From: Symplocastrum torsivum CPER-KK1
GTDB lineage: Bacteria > Cyanobacteriota > Cyanobacteriia > Cyanobacteriales > Coleofasciculaceae
Assembly (NCBI GenBank): GCA_019358875.1
Contig: JAHHIF010000031.1
Span: 1 to 64,000 of the forward strand
Direction: 5' to 3'
DNA: 64,000 nt
Shown: one piece after another, positions 20,510 to 29,510 of the stretch
How positions within the stretch are numbered: the first letter of the stretch is position 1
Layout of the letters: every line of letters starts with the position of its first letter
Notes under the pieces: model-generated
What the model was told of the DNA's origin: nothing
The model's input: only the letters and a program-made list of their open reading frames with translations
The model's database searches: none
Position numbers and translations under genes: made by a program

Positions 20510-21670
20510 ATGCTCGTATTTTTTATTCACGGTGTTGCCACACACAATGTTAAATATGCAGATAAATTGAAAGGTCTCATTAAGGAAGAGTTTATCGAAG
20601 GAGGGAAACCACTTCCCCATTTTTACTCTAGCTTTTGGGGTGATGTATTAAAGGATGTCGGCAAGATATGGAACTGGATTTATCAAGACTTACAGGAAGT
20701 CAAGAAAGACTATCCACAAGTTAACATTGACGATATTTTTCGATACCAAAAATTTAGAGAAGGCTTTCTTTCTGAGTTTTTTGGTGACTTTTTAAGTTAC
20801 CTGAATTCTGAAAGGGGTGCTACTATTAGAAAATTTATTGCTCAGCAGCTAAAGGATTTTTTGGAAAAGAATCCTCAAGAAACAGAACTCCATATTATTG
20901 CTCACTCTCTAGGAAGCGTTATTTTATGGGATGTCTTATTTTCCGAGCGATTCAGTTTAGAAGACCCAGCTAATGACATTCGGGCAATGATTAATGGCTT
21001 TAGCTATGGCAAAAAAATTAGGAAAATCACTCTCAAAAGTGTCACGACAATGGGTTCACCTATTTTATTTTTAAACGCTATGTTAGAAGTCAATCTAGAC
21101 AAATTTAAGCAATTTACTAAAAACTATCAGAACGAACCCCTAAGATGGGTTAATATTATTCATTCTTCAGATATTGTTGCTTATCCTATTCGGTCAAGCT
21201 TAGATCTAACATCAACGGAAAACTTGGTTTTTCAAGATAAATTTGTCTCCACTGATGCTAATCTGGCGGAAAAGGCTACTCGTACTGTTGGTCAATTGGA
21301 TGCAGCATTGGTCTTAGGGGTAGCTGATGCTCACGTTGGGTACTGGCAGTGCCAGCAGACAGCTCGTTTAGTCACAGCTAATATTTTTGGTGAAGTTCTG
21401 CAAGATGTAATTAATCACTTAGATAAAGTTCCTGGAATGACAAAAGATTTAATGCAATTAAGTCGTCATAGTCCTATTGATAAAACCTTAGAAGACCTGA
21501 AGTTTAAAGATAGTAGTGGAACACTGCGCTTAATTGTAAATGCTATTCAGGTGCATCACGTTTACGTCTTTGATAGTAATGAGGTTTGCAAATTTGGAGG
21601 ATATGTTGGCTGGATGCATACAGATGCTCTAAAGCAAGAGATTGATTTTATAAAAAGCAACTTTTGCTGA
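20510..21670 (+). CDS. Alpha/beta-hydrolase (lipase-like) of unknown substrate
   Basis: A serine hydrolase fold is suggested by the start MLVFFIHGVATHN (oxyanion-loop HG) and the nucleophile elbow IIAHSLGSVILWDVLF (H-S-L-G). A later acidic and His region (SDIVAYPIRSSLDL, ADAHVGYW) could provide the other triad members. I start at ATG 20510: the open frame extends back to 20357, but that part lies within the groEL terminator. ATG 20462 is the other possibility, giving 402 aa. The gene is visibly AT-richer than its neighbours, with AAA/TTT codon preference, which may mean recent acquisition. The next gene, corA, begins 38 bases after its stop. Confidence 0.7.
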   Translation: MLVFFIHGVATHNVKYADKLKGLIKEEFIEGGKPLPHFYSSFWGDVLKDVGKIWNWIYQDLQEVKKDYPQVNIDDIFRYQKFREGFLSEFFGDFLSYLNSERGATIRKFIAQQLKDFLEKNPQETELHIIAHSLGSVILWDVLFSERFSLEDPANDIRAMINGFSYGKKIRKITLKSVTTMGSPILFLNAMLEVNLDKFKQFTKNYQNEPLRWVNIIHSSDIVAYPIRSSLDLTSTENLVFQDKFVSTDANLAEKATRTVGQLDAALVLGVADAHVGYWQCQQTARLVTANIFGEVLQDVINHLDKVPGMTKDLMQLSRHSPIDKTLEDLKFKDSSGTLRLIVNAIQVHHVYVFDSNEVCKFGGYVGWMHTDALKQEIDFIKSNFC

Positions 21671-21708
21671 TAAGAAGTTAGGTAGATAATGAAGATGAGG
21701 TAATTCGC

Positions 21709-22860
21709 ATGACACAAAGACATTTTCCGGAAGCAGAGTTAGCCGCACAGCCCGAAGAAGAAGATTTGTTTGATTATTACTACGATAAACAGGGAAGTGC
21801 GCCAGGATTTATCAACATTAGAGCAGATGCTACACCAACAGAAATTGTCTTAATTGATTACAGCGAAGCTAACGCCACTCGCGTACCACTGGCAACCCCA
21901 GAAGCTTGTATTCCTTTTCTAGATACGGAGTCGGTTTCCTGGGTAGATGTTCTAGGTTTAGGTAGTAAAGATGTCTTGCTGCGCTTAGGTGATGTTTTTG
22001 AGTTACATCCACTGCTTTTGGAAGATGTGGTAAATGTACCTCAGCGGCCAAAAATAGAGGATTACGAAGACCATTTGGTAATCATTTTACAGATGGTGCT
22101 GCTTAAAGAAGAAGAAACTGGTTTTTGGATTGAGCAAGTTAGTTTTATTTTGGGAAAACATTACCTGCTTACGGTACAAGAGGAACCGCAACGAGATTGT
22201 TTTGGTCCAGTACGCGATCGCATTCGCAAAAATAAAGGCATCATCCGCAAGCAGAAAGCTGATTATTTAGCTTATACTCTCCTAGATGCAATTATTGATG
22301 GTTTCTTCCCGGTGCTAGAAGACTATGGGGAAAGAATTGAAGAATTAGAAGATGAAGTTGTCACCAACCCAACCCGTCAAACTCTAAAAAAAATCTATCA
22401 AATTCGGCGGGAATTGCTAGCCCTTCGTCGTTCAATCTGGCCGCAGCGAGAAGCGATTAATATCTTGATTCGTGACAGTAGTGACCTGATTAGCCCTGAT
22501 GTGCGAATTTATCTACGAGACTGCTATGACCACACGGTTCAGGTTATAGATATGGTGGAAACTTATCGTGAACTAGCTTCTGGTCTCATGGATGTCTATC
22601 TATCCTCTGTAGGAAATAAGATGAACGAAATCATGAAGTTTTTGACAATAGTTTCTGTAATCTTTATTCCCTTAACTTTTATTGCTGGAGTATATGGGAT
22701 GAATTTTAATACAGATAAACCTGGGAATATGCCCGAACTCAACCTACCTTGGGCTTACCCAATTTGTTTGGCAGCCATGATTGCGATCGCTAGTGGTTTG
22801 ATATACTTTTTCTGGCGACGGGGCTGGTTTGAGAATTTTTCAACAATCAAGAAGAACTAA
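21709..22860 (+). CDS. corA: CorA-type magnesium/cobalt transporter
   Basis: A pentameric Mg2+ channel of the inner membrane. The large cytoplasmic N-terminal domain has LHPLLLEDVVNVPQRPKIEDYEDHLVI near residue 103, a long helical stalk (RLKKIYQIRRELLALRRSIWPQREAIN-type), and two C-terminal membrane spans, the first ending in the signature YGMNFN and the second followed by a basic tail FFWRRGWF. The length of 383 aa is normal. The N-terminal 60 residues are acidic (AAQPEEEDLFDYYYDK). It lies 38 bases after the hydrolase and 50 or more bases before the next ORF on the same strand. Confidence 0.95.
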   Translation: MTQRHFPEAELAAQPEEEDLFDYYYDKQGSAPGFINIRADATPTEIVLIDYSEANATRVPLATPEACIPFLDTESVSWVDVLGLGSKDVLLRLGDVFELHPLLLEDVVNVPQRPKIEDYEDHLVIILQMVLLKEEETGFWIEQVSFILGKHYLLTVQEEPQRDCFGPVRDRIRKNKGIIRKQKADYLAYTLLDAIIDGFFPVLEDYGERIEELEDEVVTNPTRQTLKKIYQIRRELLALRRSIWPQREAINILIRDSSDLISPDVRIYLRDCYDHTVQVIDMVETYRELASGLMDVYLSSVGNKMNEIMKFLTIVSVIFIPLTFIAGVYGMNFNTDKPGNMPELNLPWAYPICLAAMIAIASGLIYFFWRRGWFENFSTIKKN

Positions 22861-22927
22861 AACCTAAATACCATAGGATTGAACTTTGTCAATAGTTCAT
22901 TCTTAACCCTTGGAGGAAGTCATTATA

Positions 22928-23557
22928 ATGGATAGCCGCAATCTGTTGATACTAACGGTTTACTTTATTATTGTTACTTATGTTTTTTATCAAGCCTATA
23001 AATCTCTAGATAGCCAAATAACAGTTGAAGTAGATTCAGAAGATTTAAGTAACAGGCTAGAGAGTAATACGCTGGAAGATCAAAGCATAGGGGAGTTAAT
23101 GGGAATAAGTTTTAAGCTCAAACCAAGTTATAAACTTGAAGATTTTAAAACTCTACCCATTACTATTAAAAATACTTCTCAAGAGTCTACGATTACTGTA
23201 GACTGGAAACAGTGTTCTATCACTGATTTTGATGGAGTTGCTCAGCGAGTCATTCGAGTAGTTTCTGCTACTACAGAGCAAAAAATAGCTCAAGAGCCAA
23301 GCCTTGTTCTCCCTAGCCAGACTATTAAAGAAGAAGTGAGTAATGAAGATTTAATTGCTCCTTTATTTAAAACAGATAAGCTCAAAAAAGCGGCTCAAAA
23401 CAATGGTAAGTTCTTCTTCAGATTAATTTTTAGAATATCTGACCCTATTGTTAACGTAGAACAAGGCTATAACCTACGCCTTCCGTTCATTGTTAAAAAG
23501 TTACGCTTGAAAAAAGCCCTCACCCTTGCCTTGAAACCTAAAAAATCTAAGAAATAA
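22928..23557 (+). CDS. Membrane-anchored hypothetical protein
   Basis: The family is not recognised. The start is ATG 22928, placed by the GGAGGA element at 22912-22917; the longer frame would begin with TTG before that element. One membrane span (about residues 6-24, LLILTVYFIIVTYVFY) is followed by a domain of about 150 residues facing the periplasm or the cytoplasm, rich in beta-strand-like stretches (YKLEDFKTLPITIKNTSQES, ITVDWKQCSITDF), then a strongly basic tail (KKLRLKKALTLALKPKKSKK). AT-rich like the hydrolase gene upstream. It may be co-transcribed with corA. Confidence 0.6.
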   Translation: MDSRNLLILTVYFIIVTYVFYQAYKSLDSQITVEVDSEDLSNRLESNTLEDQSIGELMGISFKLKPSYKLEDFKTLPITIKNTSQESTITVDWKQCSITDFDGVAQRVIRVVSATTEQKIAQEPSLVLPSQTIKEEVSNEDLIAPLFKTDKLKKAAQNNGKFFFRLIFRISDPIVNVEQGYNLRLPFIVKKLRLKKALTLALKPKKSKK

Positions 23558-23694
23558 TCTGTTCAATCTCTTCCTTTGCCTCCAAGAAGAACACCCAACA
23601 CCACACTTACAAAGAAAGGCTCCAGGGCAGGAGCAGATGGCAGAAGGGAAGAAAAGATGTCTTAAGCAGCTATCAGTTGAAGCCTCAACACGAC

Positions 23695-23700
23695 TAGACT
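23695..23700 (+). promoter_or_regulatory. -10-like element ahead of rnpB
   Basis: TAGACT lies five bases before the proposed 5' end of the RNase P RNA. The nearest -35-like hexamer, TTGAAG at 23677-23682, is only 12 bases upstream of it, so only the -10 element is proposed. Confidence 0.35.
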
Positions 23701-23705
23701 GGAAA

Positions 23706-24159
23706 AGGGAGAGAGTAGGCGTTGGTGGTTGCGGATTCCCTGATAACAGAGAGTCTGAGGAAAGTCCGGGCTCCCGAAAGACAAAACTTGCTGGGTAACG
23801 CCCAGTGCGGGTGACCGTGAGGATAGTGCCACAGAAACATACCGCCTGTTTGTTGTTGGTTATTGGTTATTGGTTCTTTGTTGTTTGCAAGGAACTATTA
23901 ACAACGGATGAATAACAAATTTGGTAAGGGTGCAAAGGTGCGGTAAGAGCGCACCAGCAGCATCGAGAGGTGCTGGCTCGGTAAACCCCGGTTGGGAGCA
24001 AGGTCAAAGGAACTACGGTTAGTCTTTTACCAGTTCCGCTTCATAGAGCCGCTTGAGGCGTTTGGTAACAAACGTCCCAGATAGATAACCGCCCTGCTGA
24101 GTCGCGAGAACGCGGCTAAGTGAGAACAGAACCCGGCTTATGACTTACTCTCTCCCCCT
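23706..24159 (+). ncRNA. rnpB: RNase P RNA
   Basis: The catalytic RNA of RNase P, which removes 5' leaders from pre-tRNAs. The terminal helix P1 is seen as GGGAGAGAGTA near 23707 pairing with TACTCTCTCCCC near 24146-24158. Universally conserved segments are GAGGAAAGTCCGGGCTCC (about 23757-23774), GGGTAACGCCC followed by GGGTGACC, then a stretch of AGGTGCTGGCTCGGTAAACCCC type, and the 3' ACAGAACCCGGCTTA segment. Within it, at about 23849-23890, is a run of heptamers (TTGGTTA and variants), as described for RNase P RNA genes of filamentous cyanobacteria. The ends are estimated from the P1 pairing. Confidence 0.95.
23849..23890 (+). repeat. Heptamer STRR array inside rnpB
   Basis: Six consecutive seven-base units lie within the RNA gene: TTTGTTG, TTGGTTA, TTGGTTA, TTGGTTC, TTTGTTG, TTTGCAA. 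The following AACAACGGATGAATAACAAA could fold back on the array to extend a helix, so the insertion would lengthen a peripheral stem. Confidence 0.7.
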
Positions 24160-24165
24160 TCTATA

Positions 24166-24245
24166 TAGATGAGAAGATATAGATGAGAAGATGAGGTGAT
24201 GAGCGAATGGGGTGATAAAGAGATGAGGGGATGGGGTGATGGGTA
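24166..24245. repeat. GATGAG-type low-complexity repeat
   Basis: Between rnpB and rnc a purine-rich tract carries two exact 14-base copies of ATATAGATGAGAAG followed by degenerate GATGAGG/GGTGATG units. Its period of seven fits the STRR class. Confidence 0.5.
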
Positions 24246-24290
24246 AAAAAAGATTTCTTTTCATAGAACAAGTCTAAAATCCAAAATCGA

Positions 24291-25004
24291 ATGACTCTCA
24301 CAGACCCTCGCCGTCAGAAGCAACTACGGCAGTTGATTCAAAAATTGGGATTACCTGAGCAATCTCCGGTGCAGTGGGAACTTCTTGACCTTGCCCTGAC
24401 TCACCCTAGTATTTCTGCTGAAGCCAACTATGAGCAGTTAGAGTTTGTTGGTGATGCAGTGGTGCGGATAGCCGCATCAGAGTTGTTATTTGAAACCTAT
24501 CCTGAAGCTTTAGTCGGTGAATTTGCGGCGATTCGCTCAGTTCTAGTGAGCGATCGCATTCTTGCCCAAATTGCTCAAAGCTACGGACTAGATCGTTACC
24601 TACTAGTTTCTAGTAGTGCTGCCAGTGACATGGCAGGTGAAACATCAAGGCTAGCTGATGCCTTTGAAGCCGTGTTAGGCGCACTTTATTTGAGTACCCA
24701 CACTCTGGAACTTGTGCGTCCCTGGCTAGACTCTCACTTACAGCACTTAGCCACTGAAATTCGCAAAGACCCAGCCCGCCAGAATTATAAAGACGCTCTC
24801 CAGGAATGGACTCAAGCCCACTATAAACTACTTCCACAGTATCGTCTTAAAGAAACCAGCTCCGTGCATGGCGATACCGAACGATTTACGGCAGAAGTCT
24901 GGCTTCAAGACCGATACTTAGGTGAAGGAACAGGGAGATCAAAAAAAGCAGCAGAACAAGCAGCAGCGAAACAGGCGTTTTCAAAAGTGATGAGTGGGGA
25001 ATAG
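24291..25004 (+). CDS. rnc: Ribonuclease III
   Basis: A double-strand-specific endonuclease for rRNA and mRNA processing. The RNase III signature is NYEQLEFVGDAVVRIA, giving metal ligands E48, E51 and D55, and the second acidic pair is in LADAFEAVLGALYL. The dsRNA-binding domain covers about residues 160-235 (NYKDALQEWTQAHYKLLPQY through SKKAAEQAAAKQAF). The length of 237 aa is normal. It lies 131 bases after rnpB on the same strand, so two RNA-processing functions are adjacent. No strong ribosome binding site precedes the ATG. Confidence 0.95.
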   Translation: MTLTDPRRQKQLRQLIQKLGLPEQSPVQWELLDLALTHPSISAEANYEQLEFVGDAVVRIAASELLFETYPEALVGEFAAIRSVLVSDRILAQIAQSYGLDRYLLVSSSAASDMAGETSRLADAFEAVLGALYLSTHTLELVRPWLDSHLQHLATEIRKDPARQNYKDALQEWTQAHYKLLPQYRLKETSSVHGDTERFTAEVWLQDRYLGEGTGRSKKAAEQAAAKQAFSKVMSGE

Positions 25005-25174
25005 GGAATTGGGGAAAGAAACTTTTTAATTTTTCGTTGTGTACGCCAGTTCATGCAGTCTCTTGCATAAACAACAGATAAAAGGGTGATAAGTACTACA
25101 GCTACCTAGCTTTAATTGACTTTTGCGAGAGGTCTAATGATCAGCAAGCGGCGAGCAATTAACTTAAAATCTTC

Positions 25175-26236
25175 ATGAAAACGAGGATTGCCGTACTGGG
25201 AGTAGGTCATTGGGGCATCAACCTGCTGCGGAACTTCTTAGAACACCCTGATGCCTTGCTAGTGGCGGTGGTCGATCAAAACCCAGAACGTTTAGCAGTC
25301 TGCCAAGAACAGTTCAATCTGGATTCTGGTGTGGTTTTAGCAACGGATTGGCACGCTATCCCTAGAAGCATTGAGATTGAGGCAGTTGCGATCGCAACTC
25401 CAGCCAGTACCCATTACAGTCTGATTGCGGATGCTCTGCGGCAAGGTTACCACGTCCTAGCAGAAAAACCCTTAACTCTTGATGTCGCTGAGTGCTTGGA
25501 ACTGTGCCACCTTGCTGAACAACAGCAGCGACAACTCATAGTTGACCATACCTATCTCTTTCACCCAGCGATTGAGCGTGGCAAAGAAGTTGTTCAGTCA
25601 GGAGGATTGGGAGAACTACGCTATGGCTATGCAACTCGCACCCATTTAGGACCAGTACGTCACGATGTAGACGCTCTTTGGGACTTAGCCATTCACGACC
25701 TAACAATTTTTAACACATGGTTAGGGCAGTTACCCATGAACGTACAAGCAACGGGTCGAACTTGGCTACAAAGAGGCAATGGAGAAGAAATCCCCCTATT
25801 CTCTCCCAAAAGTCTAGCTGACTTTGTACAGGTCACATTAACCTATCCGACTGGCTTCCAAGCCTTGATTCACCTATGTTGGCTCAACCCAGATAAACAA
25901 CGGCGTCTTGGGGTTGTGGGGACACAAGGAACATTAATTTTTGATGAAATGCACGGCTTTACGCCCCTAATTCTCCATCATGGGCATTTGGAAGACAACG
26001 GCGATCGCTTTACTCCTCGCAATCAGTACTGTGAAGTACTCGACATCGAAGCCACTGAACCGCTGAGAGTAGTATGCGATCGCTTTCTTAAAACGATCCG
26101 CTCCAGTCAAGCCTCACCTGCTTCCTCTGGCTGGATTGGCGCCCAACTTGTCCAAATTTTGAGCTGTTTGTCACAATCCCTGCAACAGGGAGGACAGCCA
26201 GTCGTTGTTCCCCGGTTACTAGAACCTCACGATTGA
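25175..26236 (+). CDS. Gfo/Idh/MocA-family oxidoreductase
   Basis: An NAD(P)-dependent sugar dehydrogenase-like enzyme. The Rossmann motif is GVGHWG at residues 9-14, followed by VVDQNPERL, AIATPASTHYSLIADALRQG and the catalytic VLAEKPLTLD loop; DHTYLFHPAIERGK and DLAIHDLTIFNTWLG match the family's active-site helices. The pattern is close to WlbA/UDP-N-acetylglucosamine 3-dehydrogenase-like members, so a nucleotide-sugar substrate is plausible. Its stop codon overlaps the 3' end of the convergent histidine kinase gene by 10 bases. Confidence 0.85.
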   Translation: MKTRIAVLGVGHWGINLLRNFLEHPDALLVAVVDQNPERLAVCQEQFNLDSGVVLATDWHAIPRSIEIEAVAIATPASTHYSLIADALRQGYHVLAEKPLTLDVAECLELCHLAEQQQRQLIVDHTYLFHPAIERGKEVVQSGGLGELRYGYATRTHLGPVRHDVDALWDLAIHDLTIFNTWLGQLPMNVQATGRTWLQRGNGEEIPLFSPKSLADFVQVTLTYPTGFQALIHLCWLNPDKQRRLGVVGTQGTLIFDEMHGFTPLILHHGHLEDNGDRFTPRNQYCEVLDIEATEPLRVVCDRFLKTIRSSQASPASSGWIGAQLVQILSCLSQSLQQGGQPVVVPRLLEPHD

Positions 26237-28335
26237 GTAACAGCTCCATTGGAATCTGCTGAACTCATCGGTGTAACACCATTTAATCCCTGTGAGTCGC
26301 CTGTGAGCAACAGTGAAGGTTCAATTGTCGGCAAGCTAATCTCAACCGTAGTCCCTTGACCATCTCCCTCGCTCGACAGGGTAATCCTACCTCCCATCAG
26401 TTCTATTAAATTTCGTGAAATGGCTAGACCAAGCCCTGTACCACCACATTTACGAGTTGTTGAGCCATCAACCATCACAAAGGGACGAAAGAGTTTCTGT
26501 TGTTGAGTTGGGTCGATACCAATTCCCGTATCCTTCACAGTGACAAAAACTTGAGAGGAGGAAAGTTGGGAATTAGCGTAGTCATTACCATGATCAGTGT
26601 TTGTCGCTTTTGCTTTCTTCGCACTCAGATTGTACAAGGGGCGAGAACTTGGCGACAGATTGCCTGTTGACGACATCATCGGTTGTTCAGCGAGCGGCTC
26701 AATTCGTGTACTAATCGTAATGCTGCCAGCATCTGTAAACTTAACAGCATTGCTAACCACATTCAGTAACACTTGCTTGAGTTTCGCCGGGTCGGCACGC
26801 ACAGGAATAATGTCATGCAAGTCTGTCGTGTTGAACTGGAGATTTTTCTCTTGAATTGGAACAGCTTGTAAATTAATCACTTCATTGAGCAACTTTCGTA
26901 AGTCAATCGGCTCCATTTCTACCGAGAGTTTACCTGCTTCAATTTTGGCAATGTCCAAAACATCATTAATAATGCCTAACAAGTGGATTGCCGCATCATC
27001 AGCACGTTGTAAAAAATCTAGTTCTTCTTCTTTATCATCACAAAAGCCATCACGTACTAGTCGCAGACAGCCAATAATTCCATTGAGCGGGGTTCTCAGT
27101 TCATGGGAGGTATTGGCAAGAAATTCATTCTTAAGCTGATTTGCAGTTTGTGCTTCTTTCCAGGCAGTTTCCAGTTCTTCTGCCCAATGTCTCAATCGCG
27201 AAATCATCCCCTCAAGAGCTTCGGATAATTGATTGAATTCGCGAATATTAAAATTACGAGGAATCTTTCCTGTAGAGTGTAGCTCTGAATCATTTAACGC
27301 ATACTCTGTGAGTTTCTCCAATGGCATCGCTAAATCGTGAGCGATATAGTAAGTTGCCAACAGGCTGGCGGCAATTAGACAGCAGGTGAGGATGAAGAGA
27401 ACTTGCTGAATATCTTTGAGACCTGCAAGGGCACTATCTATGTGAGTAACTGCTAAGATTGTCCACTTTTGGTTCTCTTCCCCTGTAACTGGACTGGTAA
27501 TAGAAGTATAGCCAGCGAGCAATTCTACGTTATTTTGTTCAAAGAAAAACAGATGCTCAAAAGCTTGCTGACCTGCGATCGCTCTTGTGAGGACTCGCTG
27601 AAGTGGTTCTGCCTCTACCTCCTGCTCGATGTTGCGCCCCACTCGCTCTAGGGAGGGATGAGCAAGAATCATACCCGACTGGCTAATCACCACTGGATAG
27701 CCAGTCAATGAACCTGGTGGTGTTTCTTTTGGTTGTAGCAGAGCAGAATGGATACTTAAGGCATATTGGAGTTGATCGGCAGCATTATAGACTGGGACAC
27801 TGAATACGAGTTTCAGTTGATTCTCGGCGTTGAGTTGATTGATGTTTCCTGTTTCAGAAGGTGGCTGGTCTTGAGGTAATAGTACCTTCACATCAACCTG
27901 AGAGCGAGTGATTGGTGTTGACCCTCGCTCCTGGAACCACAACGTTTCTGAAGATGGTTCTATGAATTGATTCCCACAGGTACTAGCAACAACGGCTTTA
28001 GTTTGAAGATTACTCAACTGCACACACTGGATTTGGTTCGGCAGTTGCTGAGCAAGTTCCTCGACAAATTTTTGATAGCCTACTGGTGACTGTGACTTGA
28101 AGACGACGCTTTCACTCGCGCTTATTAGGTTTGATTGGAGAGCGGCAATTATTTCTTGAATACTTTCGCCTTTTCTCGCAGCGCTTTCTGTGAGGTTTTG
28201 ACCAGCAGTTTTCAGAAGCGTCGAGCGTGCTTTTCGGTAGGTCACATATACCCCCATAAGTAAGATGGGCACGCTCAGCAGCAAAAGGCGTGTCAACAGG
28301 ATGCGGCGAAAGGAGGACTGACCTAGCTTAGCCAT
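26227..28335 (-). CDS. Membrane sensor histidine kinase
   Basis: A two-component sensor. The N-terminal membrane span (about residues 11-31), an extracytoplasmic sensor domain of about 270 residues with a dCache-like pattern (YPVVISQSGMILAHPSLERVG), a second span (about 310-332), a HAMP linker (YIAHDLAMPLEKLTEYAL onwards), a HisKA domain with SHELRTPLNG near residue 412, and a HATPase domain ending TGLGLAISRNLIELMGG near 636. There is no receiver domain and no response regulator gene next door, so it is an orphan. A 380-base spacer separates it from the divergent RibD-like gene. The ligand is unknown. Confidence 0.9.
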   Translation of the reverse strand: MAKLGQSSFRRILLTRLLLLSVPILLMGVYVTYRKARSTLLKTAGQNLTESAARKGESIQEIIAALQSNLISASESVVFKSQSPVGYQKFVEELAQQLPNQIQCVQLSNLQTKAVVASTCGNQFIEPSSETLWFQERGSTPITRSQVDVKVLLPQDQPPSETGNINQLNAENQLKLVFSVPVYNAADQLQYALSIHSALLQPKETPPGSLTGYPVVISQSGMILAHPSLERVGRNIEQEVEAEPLQRVLTRAIAGQQAFEHLFFFEQNNVELLAGYTSITSPVTGEENQKWTILAVTHIDSALAGLKDIQQVLFILTCCLIAASLLATYYIAHDLAMPLEKLTEYALNDSELHSTGKIPRNFNIREFNQLSEALEGMISRLRHWAEELETAWKEAQTANQLKNEFLANTSHELRTPLNGIIGCLRLVRDGFCDDKEEELDFLQRADDAAIHLLGIINDVLDIAKIEAGKLSVEMEPIDLRKLLNEVINLQAVPIQEKNLQFNTTDLHDIIPVRADPAKLKQVLLNVVSNAVKFTDAGSITISTRIEPLAEQPMMSSTGNLSPSSRPLYNLSAKKAKATNTDHGNDYANSQLSSSQVFVTVKDTGIGIDPTQQQKLFRPFVMVDGSTTRKCGGTGLGLAISRNLIELMGGRITLSSEGDGQGTTVEISLPTIEPSLLLTGDSQGLNGVTPMSSADSNGAVTQS

Positions 28336-28714
28336 AGGACATCAGAGTGGAGGAATGAAGTAGAAAACCCAGCAACAATATAAATACAGTAGATGAGGGA
28401 CTTATCCCAGAAGGGGGATGAAGATTGACTTGTTTCCTGCTGGGTTGATGGCAGCGTGAGAAGCGAATATTAGTACAGAATCGCTTCAGTGTCATCTTAA
28501 ATTTTGGTAAACAGTGAGCCACTTGCCATTAAAACAGGCTTGAGGAGTATTCATGTCTATAGATCGTTGCTTTCATAGAACTCGTCTCCATCCTAAAACG
28601 GTTCAACATTCTTCTGGGTTCCAGAAGCTAATCTTCATTTTGAAGCTATACAATAAATCAACTGAATCTCCGGACTTCCAACCATTATCGTTTTTCTTTC
28701 CTAACTAAATAGCT
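28336..28714. other. Divergent spacer, kinase / RibD-like gene
   Basis: A 379-base region between divergent starts. It must hold two promoters, but no clear promoter pair, operator or repeat was recognised. Short frames here are not supported by ribosome binding sites. Confidence 0.35.
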
Positions 28715-29431
28715 ATGCCTGACCACTCTGCTCTTCATCGACCTCATACGACGATGATTCTCGCCATGAGTGCCGATGGCAAAATTGCAGATGTAACGCG
28801 ATCGCCTACCCGATTTTCGTCCAAGGCGGATCGGATACACCTGGAAAAACAAGTGGCCCTGGCTGATGGTGTTTTATTCGGTGCGGGGACGCTCCGCGCC
28901 TATGGCACGACCCTTGGTGTCTCAAATCCTGAATGGCTGCAACTCCGAAAACAGCGTGGAGTACCGCCGCAGCCAGTGCAGATTGTTTGCTCCCGTTTGG
29001 CTGAACTTGACCCGCAATTACGCTTCTTTCGCCAGGACGTACCTCGCTGGCTACTGACAACAGAAACTGGTGCTAAACGTTGGCAGGAACAAGAGTCAGC
29101 GGTCGTTGGAGCTTTTGAGCGAATTATTGTCGCTAATACATCTGAACAAGGGTTTGATTGGATCGATGCTTTCCAAAAACTAACACAGCTTGGTTTAGAA
29201 CGCTTAGCTGTTCTAGGGGGCGGCGAATTAGTGGCGTCTTTGATGGCGGCTGATTTGATTGATGAATTTTGGCTGACCGTTTGCCCGTTGATTGTTGGCG
29301 GCATAGCGGCACCAACGCCTGTAGACGGGGAGGGATTTTCGATACCAGAGTTTCGGCACCTAGAGCTGTTAAACGTTCAAACGATTGAGCAAGAGGTATT
29401 TTTACACTATCGGATGCAACACGGTTCATAG
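28715..29431 (+). CDS. RibD C-terminal-domain (pyrimidine-reductase-like) protein
   Basis: A stand-alone RibD_C/DHFR-fold domain, 238 aa. Family blocks are MILAMSADGKIA near residue 15, the NADPH-contact region LADGVLFGAGTLRAYGTTL, the central IVANTS and LAVLGGGELVASLMAADLIDEFWLTVCPLIVGG. The N-terminal deaminase domain of bifunctional RibD is absent, so it may supply the reductase step of riboflavin synthesis or be a paralogue with another substrate. It is followed 80 bases later by the FemAB-like gene on the same strand. Confidence 0.85.
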   Translation: MPDHSALHRPHTTMILAMSADGKIADVTRSPTRFSSKADRIHLEKQVALADGVLFGAGTLRAYGTTLGVSNPEWLQLRKQRGVPPQPVQIVCSRLAELDPQLRFFRQDVPRWLLTTETGAKRWQEQESAVVGAFERIIVANTSEQGFDWIDAFQKLTQLGLERLAVLGGGELVASLMAADLIDEFWLTVCPLIVGGIAAPTPVDGEGFSIPEFRHLELLNVQTIEQEVFLHYRMQHGS

Positions 29432-29510
29432 TGCCTAGCTTTTTTTGGTAAAGATTAGTTAACCTAAAAGCAGTTTTTATCTTTGGAATTAGAGGCAAGC
29501 GCTGCTGCTG

